Assembly: GCF_000801105.2 (NCBI RefSeq)
Contig: NC_079515.1
Span: 19,553,407-19,617,406 of the forward strand
Direction of reading: 5' to 3'
Source of the DNA: Raphanus sativus
Taxonomy: Eukaryota > Streptophyta > Magnoliopsida > Brassicales > Brassicaceae
Length of the DNA stretch: 64,000 nt
Shown: positions 1 to 10,947 of the stretch, in pieces
How the letters are laid out: each line of letters opens with the position of its first letter
Numbering within the stretch: position 1 is the first letter of the stretch
The notes under the pieces: model-generated
The model's database searches: none
What the model was told of the DNA's origin: nothing
What the model saw: only the letters and a program-made list of their open reading frames with translations
Translations under genes and position numbers: made by a program

Positions 1-1
1 G

Positions 2-2803
2 GAAAGTATGCTGAGGAATGGTTGTGAGGCCTGGTTGGCGACCATTAGCACTAAGGAGGTTGTGGGGGGTGGTAGCCCGGACGGGATACGTTTGGTTCAA
101 GAGTTTAGTGATGTATTTCGGGCGCTTCAGGGTGTGCCTCCTGATAGGGCTGACCCGTTCATGATCGAACTTGAACCTGGAACGGCCCCAATGTCCAAAA
201 GTCCGTACCGGATGGCACCAGCTGAGATGGCTGAGTTAAAGAAACAACTTGAAGAGTTGTTGGATAAGGGGTTTATACGCCCAAGTGTGTCCCCATGGGG
301 AGCACCAGTCCTCTTTGTCAAAAAGAAGGATGGGAGTTTCAGATTGTGCATTGACTACCGGGGGCTGAACAGGGTTACTATCAAGAATAAGTACCCCTTG
401 CCCAGGATTGATGAGTTGCTAGATCAGTTGAGAGGAGCCAAGTGGTTCTCAAAAATTGATTTAGCATCAGGCTACCATCAAATCCCCATTGCACCTGAGG
501 ATGTGCAAAAGACAGCATTCAGGACAAGGTATGGCCACTATGAGTTTGTGGTCATGCCATTTGGACTGACCAATGCACCAGCAGCCTTCATGAAGATGAT
601 GAATGGCATCTTCCGAGATTTCTTAGATGAATTTGTAATCATCTTTATTGATGACATACTAGTATACTCTAAGACTGAGGAGGACCATGAGAAGCATCTC
701 AGGATGGTGCTGGAACGGCTAAGGGAGCAGCAACTCTTTGCTAAGTTGAGCAAGTGCAGTTTCTGGCAGAAGAGTATTGGATTCCTAGGCCATGTTGTGT
801 CTGAGGAAGGAGTTTCTGTTGACCAAGAGAAGGTCAAGTGTATACAAGAATGGCCAAGACCAAAGAATGCAACTGAAGTGAGAAGCTTCTTGGGTTTGGC
901 CGGGTACTACAGGAAGTATGTCAAGGGGTTTGCAAGTGTGGCACAACCTATGACACAACTTACTGGAAAGGATGTGAGGTTCACATGGTCTGATGCATGT
1001 GATAAGAGCTTTCAGGCCTTAAAGACCATGTTGACCAGTGCACCAGTGCTAGTGTTGCCTGAGGCCGACCAACCATATGTGGTTTACACAGATGCATCCA
1101 TCACTGGATTAGGCTGTGTGCTCACACAACATGGGAAGGTCATTGCTTATGCCTCGAGGCAACTGAGGAAGCATGAGGGCAACTACCCAACTCATGACCT
1201 GGAGATGGCTGCAGTGGTATTTGCTCTGAAGATATGGAGGTCCTACTTGTATGGTGCCAAGGTTCAGATCCTAACCGACCACAAGAGTCTCAAGTATATT
1301 TTTACTCAGCCTGAGTTAAACTTGAGGCAGAGAAGGTGGATGGAGTTTGTGGCGGATTATGATCTTGACATTGCTTACCATCCGGGCAAGGCAAATCTGG
1401 TGGCAGATGCATTGAGCCGGAGGAGAGCAGAGGTGTCAGCTGAAAGGGAAGCTGATGTATTGGAGGGGATGGTCAGGTCTTTGAATCTAAACACCTTAGT
1501 CAGTGAGGATGAACCTCTAGGACTAGAGGTTGTGGATCAGGCTGATCTCCTTAGTAGGATCAGACAAGCACAAAGCTTGGATGAGAATTTGCAAAAGGTT
1601 GCAAAGAATGACAAGACCGAGTACCAAACGGCCAGCAATGGTACCATTTTGGTACATGGGCGTGTGAGTGTTCCGAGTGACCGGGGACTAAAGGAAGAGA
1701 TTATGAGGCAAGCTCATAAGTCTAAGTTCTCAGTGCACCCGGGGCTGAACAAGATGTATAGGGACATGAAGAGGTATTACCATTGGGTGAGAATGAAAGC
1801 TGATGTGGCCGAGTGGGTGGCTAAGTGTCCAACTTGCCAACTGGTCAAGGCTGAACATCAGGTTCCCAGTGGTTTACTTCAGAACCTCCCTATACCTGAA
1901 TGGAAGTGGGATCACATCACAATGGACTTTGTGACTGGGTTCCCAACAACAAGGAGTAAGAAGGATGCAGTTTGGGTGATTGTGGACCGACTGACCAAGT
2001 CTGCACACTTCTTACCAATCAAGAAGGGTGATGGGGTGGATGAGATAGTGAAGATTTACATTGATGAGATAGTAAGGCTGCATGGAGTGCCGGCCAGTAT
2101 AGTCTCTGATAGAGACCCAAGGTTCACCTCTTACTTCTGGAGGGCTTTCCAAAAAGCCTTAGGAACTAGAGTGAACATGAGTACATCCTACCATCCCCAA
2201 ACGGATGGACAATCAGAAAGAACTATCCAGACACTAGAAGACATGCTGAGGGCATGTGTACTAGACTGGGGCGACTCATGGGAGAAGCATTTGCCACTGG
2301 TGGAGTTTGCATACAACAACAGTTTTCACACCAGTATAGGCATGTCTCCCTATGAGGCATTGTATGGGCGGCCTTGCAGGACACCCTTATGCTGGACCCA
2401 AGTGGGGGAGCGCAGCATAATAGGTCCTGAGATTGTGGAGGAGACCACTGAGAAGATCAAGTTGGTCAAGGAGAAGATGAAAGAGGCACAAGACCGCCAG
2501 AAGAGTTATGCTGATAAAAGAAGGAAACATCTTGAGTTTGAGGTTGGTGATCTAATCTATCTCAAGATGATCACATTCAAGGGAAGGGCCAGAGTTTCTG
2601 GAAGAAAGAAACTGGACCCAAGGTTCCTAGGTCCGTTCAGGATACTTGAGAGAGTTGGGGCAGTGGCTTACAAATTGGATTTGCCATCTGAAATGGATGC
2701 TTATCACAATGTGTTCCATGTGTCTCAACTAAGGAAGTGTCTGACTGACCAGGACATTGTGTTGCCTGAGATTCCAAAAGATCTTGGTAAGAACCTACCT
2801 TAG
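2..2803 (+). CDS. Ty3/gypsy pol polyprotein (RT, RNase H, integrase), 5' partial
   Basis: The frame is open from base 2 to the stop at 2801-2803; the first ATG (8) is internal to the polyprotein, so the true start is outside the window. Numbering from that Met, reverse transcriptase spans about residues 65-250 with the FIDD catalytic box near 211. RNase H spans about 350-475 and starts at YTDAS. The integrase HHCC zinc region (HPGLNKMY ... CPTCQ) is near 570-610, and the catalytic core near 630-790 shows the D, D and E positions at TMDF, SDRDPRF and SERTIQTLE. The protein copies element RNA into DNA and inserts it. The 931 codons have no internal stop, so decay is slight. A frameshift near the end cuts off the C-terminal tail (next entry). 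Confidence 0.92.
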   Translation, partial: ESMLRNGCEAWLATISTKEVVGGGSPDGIRLVQEFSDVFRALQGVPPDRADPFMIELEPGTAPMSKSPYRMAPAEMAELKKQLEELLDKGFIRPSVSPWGAPVLFVKKKDGSFRLCIDYRGLNRVTIKNKYPLPRIDELLDQLRGAKWFSKIDLASGYHQIPIAPEDVQKTAFRTRYGHYEFVVMPFGLTNAPAAFMKMMNGIFRDFLDEFVIIFIDDILVYSKTEEDHEKHLRMVLERLREQQLFAKLSKCSFWQKSIGFLGHVVSEEGVSVDQEKVKCIQEWPRPKNATEVRSFLGLAGYYRKYVKGFASVAQPMTQLTGKDVRFTWSDACDKSFQALKTMLTSAPVLVLPEADQPYVVYTDASITGLGCVLTQHGKVIAYASRQLRKHEGNYPTHDLEMAAVVFALKIWRSYLYGAKVQILTDHKSLKYIFTQPELNLRQRRWMEFVADYDLDIAYHPGKANLVADALSRRRAEVSAEREADVLEGMVRSLNLNTLVSEDEPLGLEVVDQADLLSRIRQAQSLDENLQKVAKNDKTEYQTASNGTILVHGRVSVPSDRGLKEEIMRQAHKSKFSVHPGLNKMYRDMKRYYHWVRMKADVAEWVAKCPTCQLVKAEHQVPSGLLQNLPIPEWKWDHITMDFVTGFPTTRSKKDAVWVIVDRLTKSAHFLPIKKGDGVDEIVKIYIDEIVRLHGVPASIVSDRDPRFTSYFWRAFQKALGTRVNMSTSYHPQTDGQSERTIQTLEDMLRACVLDWGDSWEKHLPLVEFAYNNSFHTSIGMSPYEALYGRPCRTPLCWTQVGERSIIGPEIVEETTEKIKLVKEKMKEAQDRQKSYADKRRKHLEFEVGDLIYLKMITFKGRARVSGRKKLDPRFLGPFRILERVGAVAYKLDLPSEMDAYHNVFHVSQLRKCLTDQDIVLPEIPKDLGKNLP

Positions 2804-3048
2804 AGACAAGGCCGGTTCGAATCATAGATAGAATGGAAAAGGCAATGAGAAGGAAGACTGTTCCTATGCTTAAGATAGTATGGGAATTCAATGGCAAGGA
2901 CATTATCACTTGGGAAACCGAGGCAAGGATGAAGGCTGAGTATCCTGAGTGGTATAGTCAGTATGTGGATGGTGAACCATCAAGTATGAACTCGGGGACG
3001 AGTTCCTTCCAAGTGGGGGAGACTTGTCATGTCCCAAGTTCTAGGTAA
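2804..3048 (+). pseudogene. Frameshifted chromodomain-like C-terminal tail of the gypsy polyprotein
   Basis: After the stop at 2801-2803 the polyprotein signal continues in the next frame: PVRIIDRM, then IVWEFNGKDIITWETEARM and YPEWY. This pattern matches the degenerate chromodomain-like tail of plant chromoviruses. The switch lies at about 2790-2805 and is best explained by one missing base. The shifted frame runs 24 nt into the 3' LTR before its stop at 3046-3048. In chromoviruses this tail is thought to guide integration to particular chromatin. A consensus error in the assembly is possible. Confidence 0.7.
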
Positions 3049-4777
3049 AGCCATCCGGATGGATCATGGTGCGAGGACAAGCACCAGCCAGGTCATGAGA
3101 CCTAAAGGCAAGCGTATCATGGTCCATAAGTGGGGTTAAGTGCATCAGGAAGCTGAGACTTAACCAGAATGAAGGAAAGGTAAGCTCAAAGGAGCTGGAC
3201 AAGTGTTATGGTAGCTGGCCGTAGAGGTTTGGTAGCTCGGGCAGCTAGGAATGGAGTGAGGCAAGCTCACAGTAGCTCAGGCAAGTCTAGGACAGCTCCA
3301 GTAGCTGGCAGGTCAGCTCACTCAGCTGGGGAAGCTAGTGACCAGCTCACCTCAGCTGGACGGAGTGTTTAGCTCTTGGGCGGTTGGACCGGACCATGAG
3401 CGGTTATGGGTCCGGCTCGGTGGTGGCATGGTCAGGTGAGACCATGGAGCTTGGCAAGTGAGCTAGGTACCTGGAGGAGTGTTGGCAGCTGGAGATCGAT
3501 CAAGGGAGCGGTTGGAGGCAGTTGGGAAGCGGTTTGGCCGAAGAGATGCAAAGGGAACCGTTTGTGCCTTTTCGCCCAAAACCGTGCAACCGCTCGGTCC
3601 AACTGCTGGTCGATGACATTTCCTATAAATAGGAGTCATTGTTCATCGATTTCAATCACGAAAATTACTAGGCAAACCTCTGCCAAAATTCTACCAGAAA
3701 GAAAGAGAGAAGAGACCGGCGGTAAAGTGTTATCCAAGCGGTGGTCCGGTGAGTTTTAAACGGTGGAACGGTTCAGGCAAGAACATGGCAGGCGGGCAAA
3801 GTGATAAAGACAAGAGGAAGGAGACAGAGAAGGATGGAGGCGCAGAGGAACGCACGCCTAAGGTACAGATGCACTCCGGATGGTAACCGCGCAAGACCGT
3901 GGGTTTAAATGGTCTGGCCGGTTGAACCATGGTGTGTTGGTTGCATCCGTTTCTTCCTTTCTCTTTATCAATCTCTTCCCTACTATTTTCTGATGTGGTC
4001 TGAGGGTTTAAACCCGCGAACAAACCCCCAAGGCTTGGATTGGTCAGTGTAATCTCTCCATGGCCTTGGTTGGGGAGGTATGGTCCGATCTCATGGTTCC
4101 CAAGGGAATCATTGGGGTTTGGCGATTGTAATCTCTTAGTTGGGATTTTTAATGAATTATCAAAGTGATAGATTCAATTTATAACATGTATTTGGGGGTT
4201 GGTCCAGTTTGGCCGGTTGGCGGTTCATGGTCAAGGTCGATATGACTGAGGCCGGTTCTGAGGAATCCAATTGGACCATTCTCTTAGTTTGGATTTATCA
4301 TGATTTATCATGTATAGTTTAGAGTTTTTGGCCGAGTATTTAGTGTGGTCAGAAATGGGATTTAGATGTGATCTAGGGTCTGGAACCATGTATTGTTTAG
4401 TTTGATGTTAGGATATCGGATCATATGTATATTCATGTGTTGTGGTTTGGTTTCAGGAACAAGCAGTGATCGTGGTAAAGCAAAGGAGTCTTGAAGACTT
4501 GGCCGTGGATGGATGTGTGATGTGTGTCTAGATTAGATGAACTTATGATAGCCTATTGTGCAACTTGTGTGGATTGAATGAATTGTATGGATCACATTGA
4601 CTTATATATATGAAATGATATTTCTCTTATGCTTCCGCTTTGTACTTGTTAAATATAAACCTCAAATGAATTGAAAATGACTTAGAAATATTGGACTTAA
4701 ACCGGCTGAATTACACTTAGACATTTAGGTAAGTACTTGGACTGGTTGGATCGTGGGATCCAGGTTCGGGTCTTACA
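3025..4777 (+). repeat. 3' LTR of the gypsy element (about 1.75 kb)
   Basis: The LTR begins TGTCATGTCC just after a purine-rich tract and ends GGTTCGGGTCTTACA, where LINE coding sequence starts abruptly. The TG...CA ends fit a retroviral LTR. The left border is inferred because the partner LTR is not in the window. The first 600 bp contains many reiterated AGCTCAGG/AGCTGG-like words (3180-3370), probably a U3 tandem array. A TATA box lies at about 3624. Short open frames inside look non-coding. Confidence 0.75.
3624..3630 (+). promoter_or_regulatory. Putative TATA box of the gypsy LTR
   Basis: TATAAAT in the context TTTCCTATAAATAGGAG, about 600 bp into the LTR. This is a strong plant TATA context and would place transcription start near 3655, defining the U3/R border. 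It is inferred from sequence only. Confidence 0.55.
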
Positions 4778-5960
4778 TTTTCAATCCATCCAGACAAAGC
4801 CCCCGTGCCTCATGGGTATTCCGCCAGCTTTTTCCAGTCGAACTGGGACTCTGTGAGACCTGCAATAATAAAAGAGATTCAACATTTCTTCACCACGGGG
4901 AAACTACCATCAACTATCAACTCAACCCAGATTAGGCTGATTCCTTAGATCAAGAGCCCTAAACTAGTGTCAGACTTCTGATGCAATGTATACTACAATG
5001 TGATTTCTAAGATCCTCTCCCTGATGTTAAAACCTGTCCTCCAATCAGTGATTTCAGAAAACCAATAAGCTTTTATACCTGGACGAGCGATCTCGGATAA
5101 CGTCTTAATCATGCACGAAACCCTTCATTACCTCAATATTTCAGCTGCTATGGAACATTTCTCCATGGTGGTTAAAATCGACATGAGCAAAGCATATGGC
5201 AGATTATAATGGAGATTTGTTAGGGAAGTGTTAACAAGATTAGGATTTCACACCAAGTGTATTACCTGGGTGATGGAGTGCATTTCAACGGTATCTTACT
5301 CATTCCTAATAAATGATGCGGTTCTCGGAAGAGTTTCTCCTCAGCGTGGCATTCGCCAGGGAGACCCTTTATCCCATATATATTCATCATCTGCAGTGAA
5401 GTGCTATAAGGACTATGCGCAAAGGCACAACGTGATGGTCGCCTAGCAGGGATTAAAGTTGCAATGAAATGCCAAAACCACTTACTCTTTGCTGACGACA
5501 CCACGTTCTTTACAAGATCAGACGAAAGAAGTTGTTCCAACTTGCTGCAAGTTTTACACCTCTATGAAGCAGCCAGTGGTCAAAAGATCAATACAGATAA
5601 ATCTTCCATCACCTTTTCTGCAAAATTGCCTCAAAGAATCAGGGCCATATCAAAAAAATTCTAGAGATTAGTAAAGAAGGTGGAGTTGGTAAATACCTGG
5701 GATTACCAGAGCATTTTGGCGGCGTAAGAAGGATCTTTTTGCATCTATTGTGGTTAAGATTCAGAAACGGGCTCTCTCCTGGAATACCAGACAATTATCT
5801 ACTGCAGGCAAGCTAACTCTGCTCCAATCAGTCCTCTCGGCAATCCCAACATTCCCTATGACCTGCTTCCAATTACCAGTCAGCTTGTGCAAAAAGATAC
5901 AGTCTGTGCTAACTCGTTTCTGATGGGACTCAAATGATGAGAAAAAGAAGATGTGTTGTG
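4778..5960 (+). pseudogene. LINE reverse transcriptase remnant
   Basis: Translation from 4778 in shifting frames gives HPDKAP near the start, a finger/palm region with VVKIDMSKAYG and [10 protein letters not shown], and the catalytic box LLFADDT at about 5485-5505 (FADD variant). KINTDKSS and a GLPE-type motif follow. Stops and indels occur at several places, for example near 4935, 5208 and 5445, so no full protein can be made. The order of blocks is diagnostic of non-LTR RT. Confidence 0.85.
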
Positions 5961-6030
5961 TTTTTGGAAAGAGTTAACTAAACCTAAAAGTGCAGGAGGA
6001 CTGGGGTTTAAAGATATTCAACGTTTCAAT

Positions 6031-6180
6031 TAGGCCTGGCAAAAAAACCAGAACCGAGCCAAAATATCTGAACCGGAACTGAACTGAGGACCTTCGAATA
6101 CCCGCATAATTCCTATATTTACATATCTGAAATAACCGAACCGAACCGAGAACCGAATGGGTACCCAAATATATAAAATA

Positions 6181-6220
<40 letters not shown>

Positions 6221-6670
6221 CATAACTAAATATATATTTATAACTAAAAATTTTCTTAAAAGAATCCAAAAGTATTTGAAGATAACTACATTATTATAAA
6301 ATATTTGAACTACCCAAACTATCCAAAAGTATCCGAATAATTTTATCCGAAATATCCAAAGTAATGCAAAATATTCAAACTTTTTATCTAAATCATTATA
6401 ATTATTTAATATTTCATCCTAAATAACCAATATTTTATCTGAACTATCCGAGTTATCCGAACCCAAACCCGAATCAAATGAGAATCGAAATTATTTCGGG
6501 TATCATCCGGTTCCTAGTTTTACTATCCGAACCAAACCGAACCCGAAACTATTCGAACCAAACCGAAAATAACTCAAGTACTCAGTGGATCCTCTAACCC
6601 CTTATCCAAACTACCCGAAACCCAAAATACCCGAACTGAACCGAACCGATACCTCAAATGCCCAGGCTTG
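6031..6670. mobile_element. Non-autonomous hAT-like element (640 bp) nested in the LINE
   Basis: The segment is flanked by a perfect 8-bp direct repeat GTTTCAAT (6023-6030 and 6671-6678), the target-duplication length of hAT transposons. Its ends are imperfect inverted repeats: TAGGCCTGGCAAAA at the left, and CAAGCCTGGGCATTTG when the right end is read in reverse. The interior has no coding sequence. It is AT-rich, rich in ACCGAACCGAA and ATCCGAA words, and includes an (AT)n run near 6187-6220. Removing it and one duplication restores LINE collinearity. Confidence 0.8.
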
Positions 6671-6825
6671 GTTTCAATACTGCTCTACTAGCTAAGATAC
6701 CATGTAGGATGTTAACTAACCCTGATTGCTTTCTGTCGAGAGTAATGATAGGGAAGTATTGCCAAAACGATAAGCTCCTTCGAGTGAAACCGTCATCATC
6801 AATATCTCACGGCTGAGAGGCATCC

Positions 6826-8110
6826 TTGCAGAAAGAGACATGCTTCTGGCATTTTGGGAAGGTGATTGGAGATGGAATGACTACCAAAGTGTGGGGTGAC
6901 TCGTCACCTGAATCTGTATTGATCCTTAGGGGACTTGCTAAAGCGGATGAAAGCGATCTCTATGTGCCAGACCTCATCTCTCGCGGTACAGGGAACTGGA
7001 ACATGACAAAGAAACAAGTAATATTACCTGAGCTAGCAGAAGAAATTCTTGCACTTAGACCAATTCTAACTGGTGCAAGTGACTCTTACATTTGGTATCA
7101 TGTCGCGTCTGGAGCTTACTCGGCGAAATCGGGATACGCTGCAGACTTTGCATCTGCCATAGAAAACTCTCCTCAATCTAAGCATGTGATAACCACCGGC
7201 TGGCAAAAATCTGTGTGGAATGTGAAGTGTCTTCCAAAGATAAAACTACTTATCTGGAAAATTCTACATGAGGCTATCCCAACTGGTTCCAACTTAGAAA
7301 GAAGAGGGGGTACTAAGAAATACCACTTGTGTTCATTGTGGAGAGACAGAGACAACAAATCATTTGTTTCTATACTGCACTTTTGCGACTGAGGTTTGGA
7401 ATCTTGTTCCGTTGAAGACACCTTTCTACTCTACTAATTGCACATCATTTACTTATGCCCTCGAGGCATCTGAGCAATGGATCTGCCTCCCACCAACTGG
7501 AGTTTCGGGAAACATCTTCTTCTGGGTTGTCTGGAACCTCTGGAAAACACGTAACCAACTCCTGTTCAAATCACGACAGACATCAGCCTCTTGTGTTGTT
7601 ACGAAAGCCATCACAAAGCACAAGAGTGGACGCTAGCCCAATTAAGCTTGGAACCAGCGAGCAACAATAAAAAGGATCATGCTTTACTGTTAACTCCCTC
7701 AATCCCCATGGAGGCGAGACCCTCTGTAATACGGATGCAGCATGGAACGCGGTCTCCAAATCGGTAGGTTTTGGATGGATCTTCTCTGGACAGGATGCTT
7801 CAAATACGCTCGATAGGGTTGGATCTCAACATCAAACGCATATGAATTCGGCCTTTGTAGCGATCCGCGCAGCTCTCACACACGCCATTCATTTTGGCAT
7901 CACTAAAATCTGGTTTCGATCAGACTCATTTGGCCTCATCAATGCCATTGTTTCGATAAAAAACAAAGAATTTCTATGGAATTCTCTTGGATATCGAGAC
8001 CTAATTGTCTTCTTTAAATTTCTGTGTTTTTTCTTTTATCCCCAAAGAACAAAATGGGTATGCTGATTGTTTGGCTAAAGCTTCATTGTGTAATGTGCAC
8101 ATTTTCTGGG
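6826..8110 (+). pseudogene. LINE 3' coding remnant: RT zinc-binding region and RNase H domain
   Basis: Frame 6826-7392 contains WYHVASGAYSAKSGY and WQKSVWNVKCLPKIKLLIWK, typical of the zinc-binding region downstream of plant LINE RTs; the cysteine part is degraded. Further on, CNTDAAWNAVSKSVGFGW at about 7720-7775 and SDSFGLINAI at about 7920 mark the RNase H-like domain (RVT_3 type). Frame changes at about 7390 and 7630 and stops after 8060 show it is dead. Confidence 0.8.
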
Positions 8111-8155
8111 CCAGACCTAATTTTCAATTTTAATGAGTTATGTGGTTAAAAAAAA

Positions 8156-9603
8156 CCATAAATTTACCAATTATGATTTAATTAGTTTTTAAATCTAGAG
8201 TAAAACAAAAAAATGGGTATATCAATTTTGTTTTCTAAAGCATTATTTTGTAAACTATAGAGAAAAATATTGTTGTACGAATATATTTTCTTTTTTATTT
8301 TTCTCATTTAATTTGTTAATAATACATTAGATATAGTCAAATCAAAAAAATTAAATACAAAATTAGCACAATAAAAAATTTACAATTACAACTCAATCAA
8401 TCATCCGTTAAGTTTGCGGTTTCCATCATGTGTGCTTGTATGGGTTGGGTATAGAGAAGTGCTTTGGGCCCTCAATGTTGTAGGCTAGAGAATTTGGTCT
8501 ACCAAATCTTAACTTTTTAGGATGACAAAAAAAAAATCTTAACTTTTTAGTTGGCGAGTCCCTCCCTCATACATATATAAACAGAATTTAGTCTCACATT
8601 ATGATATATGTAGACTTTTAACATCAGTAACTAATGCCACTGTTATTAGTCACCTTCCGTGGTAAGAATTTGGGGAACAGTTTGTGATACTTTTGACTTG
8701 GTGCATCTACAAGCTTTCCAGTTTCCCATTGCTACTGAACTAGTCTTATGTGTATGATTATGATATCGATAGATGTTTGGAAATTTCTCTCCACGTAATT
8801 TTTGTTTTCATTTACAAATTAGAAAATGAAAAGGTCTACTTTTCAATTACATTATTCAATTTAGGCTATGAAGTTTCTGTGGTTGATAAAAATGTATTCC
8901 ACTGCAATTTTATATGACCCACAGATGTAAAACCAACGCAGTTGTTTTATTGTTTAGAAGAAAAATACACATATTTATAAATTTATGGACTTTTAACGAT
9001 AAATATTTCATTATATAACTTTTTGTTGCTGGCCGGGCAAAGACAAAATCAGAATAGAAGAACAATGTACAACTGTTGTTCAAAAAAAATAATATAATAA
9101 TAATGTACAACTCAACTTTTATTTCCACACCAAAAAATACAGAAGAAAAAGCCAGAGAGACTACTTTTAAGACACGGCGAGAAAGTCAACGAGGGAAGCC
9201 CAAATACAAGGAAAGGGATGATTTTTCATTTATTAAATAAAAAGACAAGAAAGGAAGAAAATCAGACAGGCAAAACAATTAAGTCTACTTGGTCGTCGTC
9301 TTCCACTAATTATCTGGTTTTTATCGAAGACTTTTAGAGAAGTACATTTGCAGTCTGTCAATAACCCTTTCGTCACGGAATTACTCCAAGCCGCGTAGTG
9401 GTCGACTCCAAAATCATCCTCTCTTTATGGCTCTCCGATTTTGAGGTAATCCTCTCTACTGGGTTCCCTCTGATTTATCTATTTTATTACGAGTCGATCT
9501 TTTTTGTGGGTTTAGGGTTTCTCGATTTATGTAAAGTTTTCAGGGTCTTGAAATCTTGGAGAAGGTGTTTGCGGAGTCAATTAAAATCAAACATCTGCTT
9601 CTC
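8156..9603. other. Intergenic spacer and PP2C upstream region
   Basis: AT-rich sequence with no supportable coding region. Simple A/T tracts are common. The last 250 bases, from about 9360, are less AT-rich and CT-rich and probably form the PP2C promoter edge and 5' UTR. The open frame at 9398-9685 has no protein-like character and overlaps exon 1 in another frame. Confidence 0.6.
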
Positions 9604-10947
9604 ATGGCGAGCTTCTGTTGCTTCGGTTCTTCAGACTACGATGTATGCAAACTCTTGTCTTTCCTTAATATCTTTTTTTTTGTAGAATTGACTTGTTAAA
9701 TTGATTCTTGCAAGTCTAATTTTAGACTGAAATCGAATCAATGTTTTGGGTCAACGTGCTGGAAGACTTGGTCCTATTGTGTAGTTTTTACACCAATCTG
9801 GGTTTAATGCCTTAGCAATTTGTGAAACTGTCTACTGATAAGAGTTATAGATTTTCTTCTCTGAGGTCTTGTAACAATTGTTTTTTTACAGCTCGTGACT
9901 GGGAGGGCTTCATCTAGTTCTGGGAAAGGAAAAAACAGCGATGGTGAGATTAAATTTGGTTACAGCTTGGTGAAAGGGAAAGCTAATCATCCAATGGAAG
10001 ATTATTATGTCTCCAAATTCACGAAAGTCGATGGCAAGGAGCTCGGTTTGTTTGCTATCTACGATGGTCATTTGGGCGAACGTGTTCCTGCTTATCTTCA
10101 GAAGCATTTGTTCTCCAACATTCTCAAAGAGGTCCTACAATTTTTTTTTTTTTACTCACAGCTTCTATCTCGTGCTTGTTCCTCCTTTTTAACCTTTGTC
10201 TGTGTGTGTGTTCAGGAGCATTTTTGGTATGATACTCAGAGAGCACTAATTGCTGCCTATGAGAAGACAGACCAGACCATTCTGTCACATTCTGACCTAG
10301 GCCGTGGTGGCTCAACCGCCGTAACCGCTATTCTGCTGGATGGACGACGTTTGTGGGTGGCAAATGTGGGTGATTCCCGGGCTGTTTTGTCACGAGGTGG
10401 TCAGGCTATACAGATGACTGTTGATCACGAGCCCCACACTGAAAGGTTAAGCATTGAGGATAAAGGAGGCTTCGTATCAAACATGCCAGGTTGGTTACTC
10501 TTATTAGATTTTCATACCAAACACATCACTAAGTTATTCAAGCATCCGATCCGTAAACATGTGTTTGTCTTTGTGTTTTTCTTTTAGGAGATGTGCCTCG
10601 TGTTAACGGGCAGCTAGCAGTTTCCCGTGCTTTTGGGGACAAAAGCCTCAAAACACATCTGCGGTCAGATCCAGACGTTAAAGATTCGTCGATAGATGCT
10701 CACACTGATGTTCTAGTTCTTGCTAGTGACGGTCTATGGAAGGTAAAACAATATGGTGTATTCTGTTTTGAATAAGCGGTTTTTGGTTCTGATGTGTAAT
10801 GGTATATAGGTGATGGCTAACCAAGAAGCGATTGATATCGCCAGAAGAATCAAAGATCCAGTGAAAGCAGCAAAAGAACTAACGACCGAAGCACTAAGAA
10901 GAGACAGCAAAGATGATATATCTTGCATCGTCGTCAGATTGAGGTGA
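9604..10947 (+). CDS. Protein phosphatase 2C, plant clade-F-like (281 aa, 5 exons)
   Basis: Exons 9604-9642, 9892-10131, 10216-10489, 10588-10742 and 10810-10947 have GT-AG junctions and join in frame to 281 residues. The product is a compact Ser/Thr phosphatase needing Mn or Mg. Motifs in order: NHPMEDYYVSKF, LGLFAIYDGHLGE (metal-binding D and G), RGGSTAVTAILLDGR, WVANVGDSRAV, VNGQLAVSRAFGDKSLK, LVLASDGLWKVM and the terminal DDISCIVV. The length matches the small PP2Cs of Arabidopsis that lack a regulatory N-terminus. I recall At1g34750, At1g78200 and At1g22280 as close relatives. Such proteins act in cytosol and nucleus in stress or light signalling. The Met at 9604 gives MASFCCFGSSDYD; its Cys-rich N-terminus might be lipidated (inference). 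All catalytic residues I can see are kept, so the gene looks functional. No symbol is assigned because paralogues are very similar. Confidence 0.93.

Larger units (their letters stand above)
1..4777 (+). mobile_element. Ty3/gypsy chromovirus-like retrotransposon, 3' part
   Basis: The window opens inside the pol gene of an LTR retrotransposon. The order RT, RNase H, integrase is that of Ty3/gypsy. A chromodomain-like tail, a purine-rich tract (about 3011-3022) and one long terminal repeat (3025-4777) follow. The 5' LTR, gag and protease lie outside the window. The element sits in a LINE whose RT coding starts directly after the LTR at 4778, so it is younger than that LINE. The expected 5-bp target duplication cannot be checked because the left end is missing. 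The C-terminal layout suggests the Del/Tekay group, but that is an inference. Confidence 0.9.
4778..8155 (+). mobile_element. Degenerate L1-type LINE, 5' truncated by the gypsy insertion
   Basis: The body carries the plant LINE order reverse transcriptase (4778-about 5930), RT-associated zinc-binding region (about 7080-7390) and RNase H-like domain (about 7720-8100), with an A8 tail at 8148-8155. Endonuclease and ORF1 would lie beyond the gypsy element, outside the window. Many stops and frameshifts show an old, inactive copy. A 640-bp hAT-like element interrupts it at 6031-6670. No target duplication can be shown. Confidence 0.85.

Noticed and set aside
9398..9685. 95-residue open frame upstream of PP2C
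   Set aside because: It overlaps exon 1 in another frame, has no motif, and lies in probable 5' UTR and intron 1.
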